From positions 558,001-622,000 of the forward strand of contig CAXXJQ010000003.1 of assembly GCA_963665045.2 (NCBI GenBank): a stretch of DNA of 64,000 nt, written 5' to 3'. This document shows, in pieces, positions 1 through 9,896 of this stretch. Both the position numbers and the translations under genes were made by a program. This DNA is from JAFGRU01 sp016934985 (GTDB taxonomy: Bacteria; Desulfobacterota; Desulfuromonadia; Desulfuromonadales; JAAYDE01). The stretch's first letter is position 1; every line of letters starts with the position of its first letter. The notes beneath the pieces were generated by a model. The model did not search any database and had not been told where the DNA came from. It worked only from the letters and a program-made list of their open reading frames with translations.

Positions 1-557
1 GCCGCCTGGTCGTTCACCCCAAGTATACGGGCATCGGCACCGACCCGAAAAATCCCTACCGACGCTTTTTCGTAGATGAACTGGGTGAGGCGCAGGGAAT
101 CCTCCAGTTGGCGCCGTTCGGTAATGTCGACATGGGTGCCGATCATCCGTGAAATCCTGCCGTCCTCATCTCTGCCCATGATTTTGCCACGGGAGTGGAC
201 CCAGCGCCAGTCGCCCTGCCTGGTGCGCATGCGGAATTCAGCAGAATACAGATCCTGGGGGTCTTCCAGAAATTTCTGGACGGCTTCTTCCAGCGGCCCC
301 CGGTCCGCAGGATGCAGAAGATCGCGCCAGGTTTCATAGGTGGCGGGGAGCTCTCCGGGCTCATAGCCGAGCATGGTAAACCAGCGAGGGCTGTAGTAGG
401 TTTTGCCGGTGCGCGGATCCATTTCCCAGACCCCGTCTTCCACGGCATCGATGGCTAATTCAAGAAGTTCGTTTTTTTCTTTCAGCAGCTTTTCATTACG
501 TTCTAAGTCCCGAACCCTGTGGAGCAGATCTTGATATGAAAGGTGTTCATCCATCAT
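1..557 (-). CDS. PAS-domain sensory protein, N-terminal part (cut by window edge)
   Basis: About 185 codons read leftward from an ATG at 557 and run off the window, so the effector domain (kinase, cyclase or other) is unknown. The start is supported by GGAGG just upstream. Residues 1-32 are a charged, probably coiled-coil lead. Residues about 33-155 form a PAS fold of the PAS_3 type: the pieces DGVWEMDP, YYSPRWFTMLGY and WRWVHSRGK, ending in the typical DITERR linker. A second PAS domain begins at about residue 160 (IYEKASVGIFRVG). There is no signal peptide or membrane segment in the visible part, so the sensor is probably cytoplasmic. PAS domains bind small ligands, haem or flavin; none can be assigned here. 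Confidence 0.85.
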   Translation of the reverse strand, partial: MMDEHLSYQDLLHRVRDLERNEKLLKEKNELLELAIDAVEDGVWEMDPRTGKTYYSPRWFTMLGYEPGELPATYETWRDLLHPADRGPLEEAVQKFLEDPQDLYSAEFRMRTRQGDWRWVHSRGKIMGRDEDGRISRMIGTHVDITERRQLEDSLRLTQFIYEKASVGIFRVGADARILGVNDQA

Positions 558-885
558 CCACTTCCTCCACCCATGTTATTTGAATTCCGGTGTCTACATT
601 GGAGATAGCTGAAGCTACGATTCGCAAAAAAAATAAATGGCAGGCAAGTGACCGAAAAAACACATTAAATGGAAACTATAATGAGTCCAGTCAGAGGGCT
701 ATGAAAATATTTTCAGAACTCTGAAAAACAAACAAGTCGAGAGGAACAAAACAGGTATGTCAGCCCTTGGAGGGGCTTACACACTCAATTTCACCATTTC
801 GGTCGATGAATTCGAACCCTTCATTTAAAAGGCTGTTTGCTGTAACCCATCCATGGGACTGTAAAGTCTCCAGTATTACATACAA
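558..885. other. Intergenic region between two leftward genes
   Basis: This holds the upstream region of the PAS sensor and the 3' side of tgt. A TATAAT at 677-682 on the plus strand has no acceptable -35 partner. GAAAATATTTTC (about 703-714) is a short palindrome. I see no gene and no clear terminator. Confidence 0.4.
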
Positions 886-1995
886 TTATTCCGTTTTCAG
901 ATATTGGCTCAGGAAATCTTTTTTGAAGGCTTTGAAGCGGTTTTGCTCAATCGCCTCCCGGATTTCCTGCATCATATTGACATAGAAATGTACGTTGTGG
1001 ATGGCGCCCAGGATGGAGGAGAGGATTTCATTGGCGTTGTAGAGATGGTGCATGTAGGCGCGGGTGAAATTACGGCAGCAGTAGCAACTGCAGGAAGGGT
1101 CCACCGGATAGAAATCGCGGCGGAAATTGCGGTTGGTCAGGCGGATTTTCCCCCGCCGGGTGAAAAGGGTGGCGCTGCGGGCATAACGGGTCGGGATGAC
1201 GCAGTCGAACATGTCCATGCCGCGTTCCACCGATTCGAGGATGTCCTCGGGGAGTCCTACCCCCATTAGGTAGCGGGGCTTATTATCCGGGAGGAAGGGC
1301 TCCGTGTAGTCGACAACCTTTTTCAGCAGTTCCAGCCCTTCACCGACGCTGACGCCGCCGATGGCGTAGCCGGGAAAATCCATGGCGGTCAAGGCATTGG
1401 CGCACTGCTCCCGCAGGTCGGGGAAGACGCTGCCCTGAACAATGCCGAAGAGGGATTGGTCGTCCCTTTTGTGGTTTTTGAGGCAGCTTTCGGCCCAGCG
1501 CAGGGTTTTCCGTATGGAGCGGGCGGCGTAGTCGTGGCTGGCGGGGAAGGGGATGCACTCGTCGAACGCCATGATGATATCGGCGCCCAAATCGTTCTGA
1601 ATTGCCATGGATTCGGCCGGACCTATGAAAATTTCCTTGCCGGTGACTTCATTTTTAAAGAACACGCCGTCATCGGTGATATTTTTTTTGGGTATGGAAA
1701 AGACCTGGAAGCCGCCACTGTCCGTCAGGATGGAGTGTTCCCAGGCCATGAAAGAATGCAGGCCGCCCGCTTTTGCGACCAAATTTTCCCCGGGTTTGAG
1801 GTGCAGGTGATAGGTGTTGGACAGGATAATGCGGGCCCCGGTTTCATGGACCTGCATGGGGGTCATGGCTTTCATGGCGGCATGAGTGCCAACGGGCATG
1901 AAAACCGGGGTTTCGATGGTGCTGTGCGGGGTTTTCAGGCGGCCGCGCCTGGCCCGGCACGAGGCATCCTTATTTAGCAGTTTGAATTCGATCAT
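886..1995 (-). CDS. tgt: Queuine/preQ1 tRNA-ribosyltransferase
   Basis: This enzyme exchanges guanine 34 in the anticodon of GUN-type tRNAs for preQ1, the committed tRNA step of queuosine synthesis, in the cytoplasm. The 369-residue product from the ATG at 1995 matches the family. Visible motifs are ILTDSGGFQVFS with the general acid/base Asp, DCVIPTRYARS with the nucleophilic Asp, and the zinc site CSCYC followed by a His about 25 residues on. An in-frame TTG at 2055 would add 20 residues, but the family begins close to MIEFKLL, so the internal ATG was chosen even though its ribosome-binding site is poor. No other queuosine gene is adjacent; it appears to be a single transcription unit. Confidence 0.95.
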   Translation of the reverse strand: MIEFKLLNKDASCRARRGRLKTPHSTIETPVFMPVGTHAAMKAMTPMQVHETGARIILSNTYHLHLKPGENLVAKAGGLHSFMAWEHSILTDSGGFQVFSIPKKNITDDGVFFKNEVTGKEIFIGPAESMAIQNDLGADIIMAFDECIPFPASHDYAARSIRKTLRWAESCLKNHKRDDQSLFGIVQGSVFPDLREQCANALTAMDFPGYAIGGVSVGEGLELLKKVVDYTEPFLPDNKPRYLMGVGLPEDILESVERGMDMFDCVIPTRYARSATLFTRRGKIRLTNRNFRRDFYPVDPSCSCYCCRNFTRAYMHHLYNANEILSSILGAIHNVHFYVNMMQEIREAIEQNRFKAFKKDFLSQYLKTE

Positions 1996-2231
1996 GGCAG
2001 AAGCATAGCAGGAGGCGCTCAAAAGCCCAAGCACAATTCGCCGGCAACGTGGCAATCTTGGTTTTTCTTCTCACGAGAAGATTTATGCCGTTTTTGAAAT
2101 GTCTGGTGAGAAGTTATTCGTTGTTCAGGTGAAAGGTTCACCAATGAGAATGGTAGAACAGATCCATCTTTTTAAAAAACAAATAAAAACATATAAATAA
2201 ACAGTTGAAAATATTTTTTCCAACAAACATA

Positions 2232-2260
2232 TTGACAAAAATAAAATAGCGTTCTATTTT
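2232..2260 (+). promoter_or_regulatory. Candidate sigma-70 promoter, about 480 bp upstream of frdC
   Basis: TTGACA (2232-2237), a 17-bp spacer, then TATTTT (2255-2260) in an AT-rich tract. It points toward frdCAB but lies far upstream, so it could drive a long leader or a small RNA. Confidence 0.4.
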
Positions 2261-2618
2261 TTATTTTATAGCCGGTGCGGGTGAAAGTCAGTATCCGGGC
2301 TTCCTCACTTGGGAACGAAAACGGCACATTAAAGATTGCTGAATCCTGGTTTTCGTTGTATTCTTTACCAGTTCCAACCTTCAGAATGGTGGTGAGAAAC
2401 ACTGTCTTAACGTTTCCTCATAACCGTTCTATATTTCTCCGGCGAAATTTAACCGGGGACCCTCTTGCCTGAATCCGTGGGATGAGGGCGGGAAAAGGAC
2501 GTGAGTGCCTGGCCTGAATTAGGGTTTCAAAAATCGGAGGCGCGCCCTTAGGTTCGCCGGTGATTTCTGGAAGGCTTAGGCTGGTCAATGGCTTGCGTTA
2601 TTTTCCGGTCATAGCTCA

Positions 2619-2634
2619 TGGATACAGGTATCCA
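2619..2634. promoter_or_regulatory. Perfect 16-bp palindrome upstream of frdCAB (candidate operator)
   Basis: TGGATAC-AG-GTATCCA is a perfect dyad about 110 bp before the frdC start. It is not followed by a T tract, so it is more likely a protein-binding site than a terminator. The binding protein is unknown. Confidence 0.35.
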
Positions 2635-2741
2635 GCTTCGCGTTTTAAGAACAGGCTCGGTATTGTTTTTTTCTGGCGTGACTTTTCGGTTATCCTTAGT
2701 TTTTCATAGTTTGATGCTATTCAATACAGGAAGAGCTTATC

Positions 2742-3416
2742 ATGGTGACTAAACTGCTAAAAAATTCGGTGGGGAGGAAGCTGGTCATGGCCCTGACGGG
2801 GTTCTGCATGGCCGGTTTTGTGGTGGTCCATTTGGTCGGGAATACCGCCATCTTCCTTGGGCCTGAGGCCATCAACTTCTATGCGACCAAACTGAAAAGC
2901 CTGGGACCGCTCCTCTGGGTTGCCCGGGGAGGGCTTTTGGCTATTCTGGCGGCTCATATTTTCTTCGGGATAACCCTGACCCTCGAAAACAATAAGGCTA
3001 AGCCGCAGAATTATGCGGTCAAGAAACGCCAGGCCACGACCCTGTCCTCGGAGACGATGATTTACTCCGGCCTCTTGATTTTGGCTTTCGTCGTCTATCA
3101 CCTGTTGCATTTTACCGTTCGAGTGACTAATCCCGATATTTCCGAAGCCGTTGATGCTTTGGGTCAGCATGACGTCTTTTTCATGGTGGTTTCCAGTTTC
3201 CAGATGATCGCCATTTCCGCCATCTACATTGCCGCCATGGTCGTGCTTTTTTTCCACGTCCGGCATGGTATCCACAGTCTTATTCAGACTTTCGGTCTCA
3301 ATGATGATAAAACCATTCCCCTTTTTAAAAATGCAAGTCTGGGAGTGGCTGCTGTTCTGGCTCTGGGCTTTATTTCCATCCCCCTTCTCATTTATCTGGG
3401 AATCGTCAAATTATAG
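2742..3416 (+). CDS. frdC: Succinate dehydrogenase/fumarate reductase cytochrome b subunit
   Basis: This is the membrane anchor of a complex II that passes electrons between the quinone pool and FrdB. At 224 residues it has about five hydrophobic segments: near 15-40, 60-85, 105-130, 160-180 and 200-222. Candidate haem-ligand His residues lie in the helices, in VVHLVGN, VYHLLH and FFHVRHGIHS. It fits the b-type, di-haem single-anchor family, in which one anchor replaces SdhC and SdhD. An AGGAAGAG ribosome site precedes the ATG. It is first in frdC-frdA-frdB with only 10 bp to the next gene. In Geobacter relatives the same enzyme works as both succinate dehydrogenase and fumarate reductase; direction cannot be told from sequence. 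Confidence 0.93.
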   Translation: MVTKLLKNSVGRKLVMALTGFCMAGFVVVHLVGNTAIFLGPEAINFYATKLKSLGPLLWVARGGLLAILAAHIFFGITLTLENNKAKPQNYAVKKRQATTLSSETMIYSGLLILAFVVYHLLHFTVRVTNPDISEAVDALGQHDVFFMVVSSFQMIAISAIYIAAMVVLFFHVRHGIHSLIQTFGLNDDKTIPLFKNASLGVAAVLALGFISIPLLIYLGIVKL

Positions 3417-3426
3417 GAGTTGAATC

Positions 3427-5340
3427 GTGAAATTGGATGCCAAAATTCCTTCCGGGCCGATCGACCAGAAATGGGAAAAACATATTCACGACTCCCGCCT
3501 GATCAACCCGGCCAACAAGAGAAAGTTTCGCATCATTATCGTCGGGACCGGCCTGGCTGGAGCATCTGCAGCCGCGTCTCTGGGTGAACTGGGCTTCAAT
3601 GTCGACGTCTTCTGTTACCAGGACAGCCCCAGACGGGCGCACAGTATTGCCGCCCAGGGAGGTATCAACGCGGCCAAGAATTACCGCAACGACGGCGACA
3701 GCACCTTCCGCCTTTTCCACGATACCGTCAAAGGGGGAGATTTCCGTGCCCGCGAGGGTAATGTCTACCGCCTGGCTCAGCTTAGCGGCAACATTATCGA
3801 CCAGTGTGTGGCCCAGGGGGTTCCATTCGCGCGCGACTATGCCGGCTATCTTGACACCCGTTCCTTCGGCGGCGCCTTGGTGCAGCGAACCTTCTATGCC
3901 CGGGGGCAGACCGGCCAGCAGCTCCTGCTGGGTGCTTATCAGGCTCTGTCGCGGCAGATACACGACGGCAAGGTCAAGCTTTACTCCCGTACCGAAATGG
4001 TTGATCTGGTGGTGGTCGACGGCGAGGCCAAGGGGATTATCGTTCGGGACATGATAACCGGCGAGATCCGCCCCCATGTGGCGGATTGTGTGGTGCTGGC
4101 AACGGGCGGCTATTCCAACGTCTTTTATCTGTCGACCAACGCCAAGGGATGCAATGTGACCGCTGCCTACCGGGCCTACAAAAAAGGTGCGCTATTTGCC
4201 AACCCCTGCTACACCCAAATTCATCCCACCTGCATTCCGGCCAGCGGCCACTATCAGTCGAAGCTGACCCTGATGTCGGAGTCGCTGCGCAACGACGGCC
4301 GCATCTGGGCGCCCAAGCAAGAGGGCGATAAGCGCCCGGTCAGGGATATTCCGGAAGATGAGAGGGATTATTACCTGGAGCGAAAATATCCGAGCTACGG
4401 TAATCTGGCGCCTCGCGATATCGCTTCCCGAGCGGCCAAGGAGGCCTGTGATGCGGGCCGTGGGGTCGGTTCAACCGGACGCGGGGTTTATCTCGATTTC
4501 GCCGATTCCATCAAACGTCTCGGCCGGGATACCATTGAGGCCCGTTACGGCAATCTTTTCGAGATGTACGAGCGTATCACCGGCGAGAGTGGGTATGACG
4601 TTCCCATGCGCATTTATCCGGCGCCCCATTACACCATGGGTGGTCTCTGGGTCGACTATAACCTGCAGAGCAACCTGCCGGGCCTGTTCGTCATTGGCGA
4701 GGCTAACTTTTCCGATCATGGCGCCAACCGCCTCGGTGCGAGCGCTTTGATGCAGGGGCTGGCCGACGGTTATTTCGTCCTGCCCAATACCATCGGCAAC
4801 TATCTGGCTTTGACTACTCCCGAAAAGGTCAGTGTCGAGGACGATGCCTTCAAGATCAGCCTGGTTGCGGCTCAACAGAAGACTGTCCAGATTCTCTCCA
4901 TCCAGGGGGAGAAGACGGTGGACGAATTTCATCGGGAGCTTGGCCATATCATGTGGGAAAACGTCGGCATGGCGCGAAGCGAGGAAAGCCTCAAGGATGC
5001 CCTCAAGCGCATCCCTGAGATTCGCAGCGAGTTCTGGGAAAAGGTTCGCGTACCGGGCGACTCCCAGGATTTCAACCAGGAGCTGGAAAAGGCCCTTCGC
5101 GTTGCCGATTTCCTCGAATTCGGCGAACTTCTGGCCCGTGACGCTCTGCATCGTGACGAGTCCTGCGGCGGCCACTTCCGCGTTGAACATCAGACGCCGG
5201 ACGGCGAAGCCCTGCGCCACGATGACAAGTTTGCCTATGTCGGAGCCTGGGAGTATAAGGGACACAATAAGGAGCCCGAACTGCACAAGGAAAACCTTGA
5301 GTTCGAAAACGTCAAACTGGCAGTGAGGAGTTACAAATAA
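3427..5340 (+). CDS. frdA: Succinate dehydrogenase/fumarate reductase flavoprotein subunit
   Basis: Catalytic subunit interconverting succinate and fumarate. The 637-residue product starts at a GTG whose ribosome site overlaps the frdC stop. The dinucleotide fold GTGLAGA is at residues 40-46. The covalent FAD site is the His at residue 72 in RRAHSIAAQGG. Other family pieces are HDTVKGGDF, the HYTMGG active-site region and the FAD-contact stretch GANRLGASALM. The length and the N-terminal extension before the Rossmann fold match the Geobacter-type enzyme rather than E. coli FrdA or SdhA. The stop overlaps the frdB start by one base, suggesting coupled translation. Confidence 0.96.
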   Translation: MKLDAKIPSGPIDQKWEKHIHDSRLINPANKRKFRIIIVGTGLAGASAAASLGELGFNVDVFCYQDSPRRAHSIAAQGGINAAKNYRNDGDSTFRLFHDTVKGGDFRAREGNVYRLAQLSGNIIDQCVAQGVPFARDYAGYLDTRSFGGALVQRTFYARGQTGQQLLLGAYQALSRQIHDGKVKLYSRTEMVDLVVVDGEAKGIIVRDMITGEIRPHVADCVVLATGGYSNVFYLSTNAKGCNVTAAYRAYKKGALFANPCYTQIHPTCIPASGHYQSKLTLMSESLRNDGRIWAPKQEGDKRPVRDIPEDERDYYLERKYPSYGNLAPRDIASRAAKEACDAGRGVGSTGRGVYLDFADSIKRLGRDTIEARYGNLFEMYERITGESGYDVPMRIYPAPHYTMGGLWVDYNLQSNLPGLFVIGEANFSDHGANRLGASALMQGLADGYFVLPNTIGNYLALTTPEKVSVEDDAFKISLVAAQQKTVQILSIQGEKTVDEFHRELGHIMWENVGMARSEESLKDALKRIPEIRSEFWEKVRVPGDSQDFNQELEKALRVADFLEFGELLARDALHRDESCGGHFRVEHQTPDGEALRHDDKFAYVGAWEYKGHNKEPELHKENLEFENVKLAVRSYK

Positions 5341-6080
5341 TGGATTTGACATTATATGTTTGGCGCCAGAAGGGGCCGGAGGATAAGGGCGGACTGGAGC
5401 AGATTGAGGCCAGGGGTGTCGATGAGGATATGTCTTTTCTGGAGATGCTCGACGTCGTCAACCAGGATCTCATCAAAAGCGGCAAGGAGCCCATCGCTTT
5501 CGACCATGACTGCCGGGAGGGAATTTGCGGGACCTGCTCTTTAGCCATCGACGGCATCCCCCACGGCAAGGAAGAGAGAACCACGGTTTGCCAGTTGCAC
5601 ATGCGCAAATTCAAGGACGGCGACAGCATTTATATTGAGCCTTTCCGCGCCAGGGCCTTCCCCGTTATCAGGGATCTGGTGGTGGACCGGACAGCTTTGG
5701 ATCATGTCATTCAGTCCGGCGGCTATGTTTCCGTCAGCACCGGAGCGCCTGTCGACGCAAATTCCATCCTGATTTCCAAAAAGGATGCCGACTATTCTAT
5801 GGATGCGGCTGAATGCATCGGCTGTGGGGCATGCGTCGCCGCCTGCCCCAATGGTTCGGCCATGCTCTTTGTGGGTGCCAAGGTGGCCAGCCTGGCCAAA
5901 CTTCCTCAGGGGCAGACGGAGGCGGCCACCAGGGTTTGTATGATGACAGAAACCATGCTTCAGGAGGGTTTTGGAAACTGCAGTAACCACTACGAGTGTG
6001 AGGCGGCCTGCCCTAAAGGAATCAGCGTCAAATTTATTGCCAAACTCAACCGTGAATATTTCAAATCATTGAAAGATTGA
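5340..6080 (+). CDS. frdB: Succinate dehydrogenase/fumarate reductase iron-sulfur subunit
   Basis: Electron-transfer subunit linking FrdA flavin to the FrdC haems. The 246-residue product has a plant-ferredoxin-type N-terminal domain with 2Fe-2S ligands C58, C63, C66 and C84. A C-terminal bacterial ferredoxin domain carries CIGCGACVAACP and, later, CSNHYECEAACPKG, the ligands for the 4Fe-4S and 3Fe-4S clusters. The start ATG shares one base with the frdA stop. It is the last gene of the operon and is followed by a good terminator. Confidence 0.95.
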   Translation: MDLTLYVWRQKGPEDKGGLEQIEARGVDEDMSFLEMLDVVNQDLIKSGKEPIAFDHDCREGICGTCSLAIDGIPHGKEERTTVCQLHMRKFKDGDSIYIEPFRARAFPVIRDLVVDRTALDHVIQSGGYVSVSTGAPVDANSILISKKDADYSMDAAECIGCGACVAACPNGSAMLFVGAKVASLAKLPQGQTEAATRVCMMTETMLQEGFGNCSNHYECEAACPKGISVKFIAKLNREYFKSLKD

Positions 6081-6107
6081 TTTTAATCTGGATCATGAGT
6101 TATTTTT

Positions 6108-6138
6108 AAAGGGCGGTCGGGAACGGCGGCCCTTTTTT
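6108..6138 (+). terminator. Rho-independent terminator after frdCAB
   Basis: AAAGGGC at 6108-6114 pairs with GCCCTTT at 6129-6135, with a GC-rich loop that can pair further, followed by a run of T. It ends 14 bp before the next gene. Confidence 0.75.
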
Positions 6139-6151
6139 CATTCGGATTGCC

Positions 6152-7096
6152 ATGAACCAGTGTTTCCCTAAATTGCAGGGTGTCGAGTTTTCTCGAATTC
6201 ATTTCACCCTGGAGTTTTCCGAGGAATTTTCCCTTTCCTTGGAGAGCATGCTGTGCATGCGGACGGGGCTGCGAAATGCCGGTCGGCATCTGGCCCGTCT
6301 GGAGTGCTGTATCGATTCCAACGGGGGGCAAAGTCCGGCGGAGTTGTTTGAACCCCCTTTGCCCGTCGATCCCGTGGCTGTCCGCCTCTTCCAGAAGCCG
6401 AGCCCGTTTTTTGCTTTTCAGCCCTCCAATGATCTGCCTCTGAAAATTTCCGCAGGTGGGTTGTTTGAGATCAGTGCTACCTTCTGGGGCAAGGGGATTC
6501 AGCAGATCGGCCAGTTTGCCCAGACTTTACAGGGCATGGGTAATAGCGGGTTTAAAGGAGATCGGGGATATTTTGAGCTCATGGAGATGGAGAGTGAGGA
6601 TCTATCCGGCAATCGTTTCTCGATCTGGTCGGAAGGAAGTCATTTCAACCGCTTGACGCCTGCCGTCAATTCGGTAAACACCTGGCTGGAGGAACATGGC
6701 CACCGTGATACCTCCCTCGGTCTCAGATTTTTGACTCCGGCCCGCCTTATCTCTCAGGGAAAGCCGTTGTTTCAACCGTCTTTTGCACGGATCTTTCCTT
6801 TTGTGTTAAGGCGCGTGACCTCTATGCTTTATCACTCTTGTTATCTTGAGTTGGACATTGACTTCAAGCAGCTCATTGAACTTGCAGGGCAGGCGCGGGA
6901 GAAAACCAACCGCCTTGTCTGGGAAGATTGCAAAGCTGCAGGGGGGCGTAAAGAGTTGGGTGGTTTTGTGAATGAAATCGAGGTGGAGGGAGATGGCCTG
7001 GAAAAACTCAGTTATTTTCTGGATATTGGAGCCCTGATGAATATCGGCAAAGGGGCGGCTTATGGGGCTGGGTGTTATCAGGTGGTGGAGAGTTAG
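6152..7096 (+). CDS. Cas6-like RAMP-fold protein, solitary
   Basis: The 314-residue product resembles the Cas6 pre-crRNA endoribonuclease superfamily. The C-terminal half has the family's conserved pattern LRFLTPARL, then a helix region around FARIFPFVLRR, then the glycine-rich loop IGKGAAYGAG at residues 298-307 just before the C-terminus. The N-terminal half is compatible with the first ferredoxin-like domain. Cas6 cuts CRISPR repeat RNA, but no other cas gene or array lies in this window, so it may serve a distant array in trans or have another RNA target. A catalytic His cannot be assigned with confidence. The start lacks a strong ribosome site, and the gene begins right after the frdB terminator. 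Confidence 0.6.
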   Translation: MNQCFPKLQGVEFSRIHFTLEFSEEFSLSLESMLCMRTGLRNAGRHLARLECCIDSNGGQSPAELFEPPLPVDPVAVRLFQKPSPFFAFQPSNDLPLKISAGGLFEISATFWGKGIQQIGQFAQTLQGMGNSGFKGDRGYFELMEMESEDLSGNRFSIWSEGSHFNRLTPAVNSVNTWLEEHGHRDTSLGLRFLTPARLISQGKPLFQPSFARIFPFVLRRVTSMLYHSCYLELDIDFKQLIELAGQAREKTNRLVWEDCKAAGGRKELGGFVNEIEVEGDGLEKLSYFLDIGALMNIGKGAAYGAGCYQVVES

Positions 7097-7126
7097 CTCT
7101 GGAATATGGTTTTTTTTTTTGAGTAG

Positions 7127-7190
7127 CCGGGGTCGCGTCCCCGGTCCTGCGCGCTTTGAAAAAAGCAGCAAAAATGTACCAATAATTACG
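7127..7190 (+). repeat. Partial copy of a GGGG-GCGT-CCCC dispersed repeat
   Basis: A hairpin CCGGGG-TCGCGT-CCCCGG (7127-7144) is followed by GCGCGCTTTG and an A-rich GCAGCAAAAA stretch. The order resembles the start of the longer repeat at 52247-52400 (CGGGGG-TTGCGT-CCCCCG, then GACGC and an A-rich GAAGCAAGG). A run of ten T precedes it. It looks like a truncated relative of that repeat. Confidence 0.4.
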
Positions 7191-7200
7191 CTGCCAAAAT

Positions 7201-7235
7201 AAAAGGCCTGTGCAAAAGCGCAGGCCTTTTATTTT
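7201..7235. terminator. Bidirectional terminator between the Cas6-like gene and eno
   Basis: AAAAGGCCTGTGC (7201-7213) pairs with GCGCAGGCCTTTT (7218-7230), with A and T tracts on both sides. It can stop transcription from both converging genes. Confidence 0.85.
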
Positions 7236-7252
7236 GTTATTCATAAATATTT

Positions 7253-8539
<1,287 letters not shown>

Positions 8540-8589
8540 AATCTCCTCCTCTTGGTATGAATAAAGTACCACAGCCAATTTTTGATGTT

Positions 8590-8617
8590 ACTATAACATA
8601 AATATTAAACCTTTGAA
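8590..8617 (-). promoter_or_regulatory. Candidate promoter of eno
   Basis: Reading leftward, TTCAAA (8617-8612), a 16-bp spacer and TATAGT (8595-8590) put a start of transcription about 45 bp before the enolase ATG. Confidence 0.45.
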
Positions 8618-8898
8618 TCTTTTAAGGAGAGCTCCTTGAAATTCCACAACAAAAGAAATGGGATTGATTTTCATTTGGGAGAGTGCTAATAGTCTATGTT
8701 CGACTTCTATTCTATTTGACTCCTGATAACGTGAGTTTCGGCCAAACGATCGGGAAGCCATTGACTTGGCTAAACATTTTTAAAAATTATCGGGGAGCCT
8801 TGGATTTTCCTCGGGCCTTGGAATTATGGTTGCTCAGCTTGGGGGGCTAACTTTTCCAGCTTCCGACTCGCGGATTCAGGCATGAAAAAGAGGCGAAT
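8618..8898. other. Intergenic region before phoH
   Basis: There is no gene. At about 8798-8836 the bases around CTTGGAT and CTCGGGCCTTGGAAT resemble the right half of the dispersed element found at 22153-22296. The core hairpin is missing, so a decayed fragment is only a possibility. Confidence 0.25.
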
Positions 8899-9894
8899 TT
8901 GGAACAACCCCATTCCCGGGAGAAGTTTTCCGTTGAAAATCTGGAAACGGCAAACCTTCTGTTTGGGTATCAGAACAAATTCCTGAAGCTGGTCGAAAAG
9001 AGCCTTGATGTTCGCATCGGCTGCCGCGGGACGACACTGAATATCGAGGGTGATCCACCACAGGTGGCGATCACCCGTCGTCTTTTTGAGGAACTTTGTG
9101 TTCTTTTGAAGGAAGGGTATTCCCTTTATCCTACGGATATCGACTATGCCATCAGGATACTGAGTGCTGACTCAAGGGTTTGTCTGAAAAGCATTTTTCT
9201 GGATAAAATTTTTGTTTCCACCCGCAACAAGGTCATATCTCCGAAAAGCCTCGCTCAAAAATCCTATATTGACTCTATTCGCTCCAAGGATATAGTTTTC
9301 GGTATCGGTCCGGCAGGTACCGGAAAGACCTATCTGGCTATGGCCATGGGGATATCTTTCCTGCTCAAAAAGGAGGTCAGCCGCATTGTGCTGGTTCGAC
9401 CGGCCGTTGAGGCAGGGGAGAAGCTGGGGTTTCTTCCGGGAGATCTGGCGGAAAAGGTTAATCCTTACTTGCGGCCGTTATATGATGCGTTGTTTGATAT
9501 GATGGCTTTTGAAAAAGCCCAGGAGTTGATAGACAAAGGCATTATCGAAGTGGCGCCGTTGGCTTTTATGCGTGGCAGAACCCTGAATGATGCGTTTGTT
9601 ATTCTGGATGAAGCCCAGAACACGACCCACGAACAGATGATGATGTTTCTGACCCGCATGGGCTTTGGCAGTCGTGCGGTTGTAACCGGCGATCTGACCC
9701 AGATTGATTTGCCGGACAACCGTCTTTCAGGCCTGGTGGAAGCAAAAAGTATTCTGGCAGGGGTTGAGGGCATCCATTTTATTACTTTTTCAGATATCGA
9801 TGTAGTAAGACATCCCATAGTCCAGAGTGTTATTCAGGCTTATGAGAAATATCAGCACAAAGCTTGCAATGGCAGGGCCGGGACATCGGGATAG
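8899..9894 (+). CDS. phoH: PhoH-like P-loop ATPase
   Basis: A 331-residue PhoH/YbeZ-family protein, an ATP-binding factor linked to ribosome and RNA metabolism and usually encoded beside ybeY, as here. The P-loop GPAGTGKT is at residues 137-144 and the Walker B motif is VILDEAQN. The N-terminal 100 residues match the family's KH-like lead. The start is a TTG preceded by AAGAGG; a nearby ATG at 8882 is out of frame. The next gene begins 2 bp after its stop, giving a tight operon phoH - HD protein - ybeY - dgkA/PAP2. Confidence 0.92.
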   Translation: MEQPHSREKFSVENLETANLLFGYQNKFLKLVEKSLDVRIGCRGTTLNIEGDPPQVAITRRLFEELCVLLKEGYSLYPTDIDYAIRILSADSRVCLKSIFLDKIFVSTRNKVISPKSLAQKSYIDSIRSKDIVFGIGPAGTGKTYLAMAMGISFLLKKEVSRIVLVRPAVEAGEKLGFLPGDLAEKVNPYLRPLYDALFDMMAFEKAQELIDKGIIEVAPLAFMRGRTLNDAFVILDEAQNTTHEQMMMFLTRMGFGSRAVVTGDLTQIDLPDNRLSGLVEAKSILAGVEGIHFITFSDIDVVRHPIVQSVIQAYEKYQHKACNGRAGTSG

Positions 9895-9896
9895 AT

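Larger units (their letters stand above)
1996..2741. other. Long intergenic control region between tgt and frdC
   Basis: About 745 bp separate the divergent tgt and frdCAB. It is AT-rich from about 2150 to 2275, with a good sigma-70-like promoter at 2232-2260 and a perfect 16-bp palindrome at 2619-2634 (separate entries). Short reading frames here have no ribosome-binding site or recognisable protein features, so I treat the region as regulatory, possibly with a long leader for frdCAB. Confidence 0.45.

Noticed and set aside
2172..2472. Overlapping short frames on both strands upstream of frdC
   Set aside because: No ribosome sites, AT-driven composition and no recognisable protein features; treated as regulatory DNA.
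8798..8850. Sixth copy of the dispersed element upstream of phoH
   Set aside because: Only about 35 bp around CTCGGGCCTTGGAAT match; the hairpin core and both ends are missing, so it may be chance.
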